From NCBI RefSeq assembly GCF_000745835.1, contig NZ_JQKB01000012.1, positions 1-64,000 of the forward strand: a stretch of 64,000 nt of DNA. Direction: 5' to 3'. Numbering within the stretch: the stretch's first letter is position 1; every line of letters starts with the position of its first letter. Below the pieces are notes generated by a model that ran no database searches, was not told the DNA's origin, and saw nothing but the letters and a program-made list of their open reading frames with translations. The stretch is from Belnapia moabensis DSM 16746 (GTDB lineage: Bacteria; Pseudomonadota; Alphaproteobacteria; Acetobacterales; Acetobacteraceae). Made by a program: the position numbers and the translations under genes. Below, piece after piece: positions 62,380-64,000 of this stretch.

Positions 62380-62982
62380 ATGAAGAAGACCATCCGGATC
62401 GCGACCCTGCTCTCGCTCGCCACCCTGCCCGCCATGGCGCAGGTGGCGTCCGAGCATCCGGGCGCGACCAGCAGCGCCGGCATGCCGCAGCTGGATTTCG
62501 GCAATCCCTGGACGATCGCTCAGGTCGTTTGGATGCTGATCATCTTCGGCGGCCTCTACTACGTGATGGCGCGCTACGCGCTGCCGCAGGTGGAGAGCGT
62601 GCTGGAGGCGCGGCGGGCGCGGATCGAGGGCGACCTCGAGAGCGCGCAGGCGGCCAAGCAGCGGGCCGATGCGGCGATGGCCGACCATCAGGCCGCGACC
62701 GCCAAGGCACGGGCCGAGGCTCAGGCCGCGGTCGGCGCCGCCACGCAGAAGGCGCAGGCCGAGGCCGCGCAGCGGGCCGAGGCGCTCAATGCCAGGCTCG
62801 CGGCGCAGATCGAGGCGGCGGAGACGCAGATCGCCTCGGCGCGGGACAATGCCATGGGCGCGCTGCGCCAGGTGGCGACGGATACCGCGGATGCGCTGGT
62901 CACCCGGCTCATCGGGCGGAGCGACAGCGCCGCGGTCGCCGCGGCGGTCGAGCATGAACTCGCGGCGCGGGGGCGGGCCTGA
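62380..62982 (+). CDS. atpF': F0 ATP synthase subunit b'
   Basis: A 200-residue peripheral-stalk subunit. An N-terminal hydrophobic segment resembling a signal peptide (IATLLSLATLPAMAQ) precedes DFGNPWTIAQVVWMLIIFGG, the true membrane helix. A long coiled coil rich in Ala, Glu and Gln (EARRARIEGDLESAQAAKQR onward) follows. b' diverged from b by duplication and occurs in photosynthetic bacteria and alphaproteobacteria. The stop overlaps the atpF start (TGATG). Confidence 0.92.
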   Translation: MKKTIRIATLLSLATLPAMAQVASEHPGATSSAGMPQLDFGNPWTIAQVVWMLIIFGGLYYVMARYALPQVESVLEARRARIEGDLESAQAAKQRADAAMADHQAATAKARAEAQAAVGAATQKAQAEAAQRAEALNARLAAQIEAAETQIASARDNAMGALRQVATDTADALVTRLIGRSDSAAVAAAVEHELAARGRA

Positions 62983-63488
62983 TGGAGCATCACTACGAAC
63001 ACTTCTGGCTCGACCCGAAATTCTGGGTCGCGGTTTCCTTCGTCATCTTCTTCCTGCTCGTCGGGCGGATGGCCTGGGCGCGCATCACCGCGATGCTGGA
63101 TGCGAAGGCGGACCGCGTGCGGGCCGAGCTCGCCGAGGCTTCCCGCCTGCGGGTGGAGGCGGAGGCGCTGCTGAAGCAGGCCGAGGCCGACCGGGCCGCG
63201 GCGCTGACCGAGGCGCAGGACCTGCTGGCGCGGGCCCAGGCCGAGGCGCAGCGCGTCGGCGAGGCGGCGGCGGCCGAGGCCGAAGCCTCGGCAAAGCGGC
63301 GCGAGCGGATGGCGCTCGACCGTATCGCGGCGGCGGAAGCCGGCGCGGTGGCCGAGGTGCGTGGGGCGGCGACGGATATCGCGGTGGCAGCGGCGCGCAG
63401 CGTCATCGCCGAGCGGATCGACGCCAAGGCCGATGCGGCACTGATCGACAGCGCGGTGGCGGGGCTTCCGGCCAAGCTGCGCGCCTGA
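62982..63488 (+). CDS. atpF: F0 ATP synthase subunit b
   Basis: A 168-residue stalk subunit. The N-terminal helix is DPKFWVAVSFVIFFLLVGRM, then a coiled coil (EASRLRVEAEALLKQAEADR to EAEASAKRRERMALDRI) and the delta-contact end AADAALIDSAVAGLPAKLRA-like. It is the last gene of the F0 operon and is followed by a terminator; the F1 genes are elsewhere. Confidence 0.92.
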   Translation: MEHHYEHFWLDPKFWVAVSFVIFFLLVGRMAWARITAMLDAKADRVRAELAEASRLRVEAEALLKQAEADRAAALTEAQDLLARAQAEAQRVGEAAAAEAEASAKRRERMALDRIAAAEAGAVAEVRGAATDIAVAAARSVIAERIDAKADAALIDSAVAGLPAKLRA

Positions 63489-63514
63489 CGCTGGCTGCAT
63501 CGCGGTGGATCTGG

Positions 63515-63545
63515 AACGGGGATCGCTACGGCGGTCCCCGTTTTT
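63515..63545 (+). terminator. Rho-independent terminator after atpF
   Basis: AACGGGGA (63515-63522) pairs with TCCCCGTT (63535-63542), 12-base loop, and the T run extends to 63545. It lies 27 bases after the atpF stop and closes the F0 operon. Confidence 0.9.
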
Positions 63546-63728
63546 CGTTGTAGCGGCCCCAAAGGCGTGCTGGTTGCGGTTCCGCCCCAGCCAGGCCTCC
63601 GTTCACGAATCGGCAATGGCCGCGAGCGAAAAGCAGCTGGCATTCTGGGCTGTGCAACGCCAAGCCTTGGCACGCTGGGCGCGGTGCCATGACGATGGCC
63701 CACGAGCGGTAGCCTGGCCTGGAGAATG

Positions 63729-64000
63729 ATGGTGGGACTTGTTCACGAAATGGGAAACAGCCAGGCCCCTGTGGCTGAAGCGCCGGCGGCGCAAGGCGTC
63801 ACCGCCGAGGACATCGCCACCGCCTTCGAGGTGATGCTCCGGCGTCCGCCGACCGGGCCGGAGGACATCGCCTACCATCTCGACCTCGGTTTCAACGACC
63901 GCGACGAGTTGGGCGATTACCTCTGCGCCACCGACGAGTTCCAGCGCCGCCTGGACAGGCTGGCGGCGGCGGGACGGTTGCCGGCGCGGGCGCCGGCCGG
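63729..64000 (+). CDS. Unassigned protein, truncated by the window end
   Basis: An open frame begins at the ATG at 63729 (another at 63726) after GGAGA and runs without a stop to the window edge, at least 90 residues. The visible part is TAEDIATAFEVMLRRPPTGP, then EDIAYHLDLGFNDRDELGDY and CATDEFQRRLDRLAAAG. This looks like the short helical repeat often found at the N-terminus of Acetobacteraceae methyltransferases and glycosyltransferases (DUF4214-like xLLGRxP... pattern). Function cannot be given. Between the atpF terminator and 63728 I see no gene. Confidence 0.6.
   Translation, partial: MVGLVHEMGNSQAPVAEAPAAQGVTAEDIATAFEVMLRRPPTGPEDIAYHLDLGFNDRDELGDYLCATDEFQRRLDRLAAAGRLPARAPA

Overview
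The window reads as chromosomal DNA from a GC-rich alphaproteobacterium, most likely an Acetobacteraceae (Roseomonas-like) member of the Rhodospirillales. Evidence is the strong GC bias at third codon positions, with long meaningless open frames antisense to real genes. Other markers are CcrM (GANTC methylase), MucR, an alphaproteobacterial Fur/Mur, FdxA-CarD-SUV3 synteny, a split F0 operon with b and b' subunits, an OlsB-type acyltransferase and a TorF-type porin. This placement is inference from gene content, not from a marker phylogeny. No rRNA, tRNA, CRISPR array, prophage or plasmid module was seen. || Layout: 1-1.2 kb holds two decayed insertion sequences, an IS3-type remnant apparently inserted in an IS481-type one. 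1.4-10.8 kb holds a Kef K+/H+ antiporter with its oxidoreductase, Pal, cardiolipin synthase, a small lipoprotein, a prolyl-tRNA editing enzyme, a CnoX-like thioredoxin, LON-domain, Trm112 and DUF971 proteins, and a UbiH-family hydroxylase. 10.9-13.5 kb is a nitrogen-uptake unit: a sigma-54 promoter, glnK, amtB, a terminator, then a TorF porin. 13.8-16.9 kb is ftsK plus a periplasmic protein. 16.9-18.5 kb is ACC deaminase acdS with its divergent Lrp-type regulator. 18.5-24.1 kb carries a glycosyltransferase-like gene, lolA, a class-I amidotransferase, a candidate small RNA, a FAH-family hydrolase, xth, tsaB and rimI. 24.3-26.6 kb has a TusA-like protein, mucR, fur/mur and an olsB-like gene. || 26.6-32.5 kb is leftward: an orphan solute-binding protein, a 69-residue protein whose ribosome-binding site lies in a perfect hairpin, and the overlapping chain dnaB-alr-mlaE-mlaF, with DnaA-box-like 9-mers in front of dnaB. 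32.6-33.5 kb is a GH16 beta-glucanase-like gene with an unusually AT-rich promoter. 33.5-41.6 kb has two MFS transporters flanking suv3 helicase, S4 protein, fdxA, carD and panE. 41.6-46.5 kb has a DJ-1/PfpI protein, two rSAM/selenodomain-type glycosyltransferases, a PA0069-type radical SAM protein, two cupins and rnhB. 46.5-57.8 kb carries ccrM, a chemoreceptor, an M20 peptidase, and the divergent mutY / dciA-dsbA-smc pair. 57.8-64 kb holds a sensor kinase, an ABC exporter, the F0 ATP synthase operon atpI-atpB-atpE-atpF'-atpF with its terminator, and the start of an unassigned gene. || Several genes for chromosome replication, methylation and segregation fall within one window (ftsK, dnaB, its loader dciA, ccrM, smc). 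The most unusual observation is the SMC protein. It is about 360 residues longer than usual and has three exact-period 90-residue repeats on each side of the hinge, as if both strands of the coiled coil grew in step. No clear undescribed multi-gene system was found. The best leads for new biology are the matched SMC repeats, the candidate small RNA at 21.2 kb, the hairpin-occluded 69-residue gene at 28.2 kb and the AT-rich GH16 locus.
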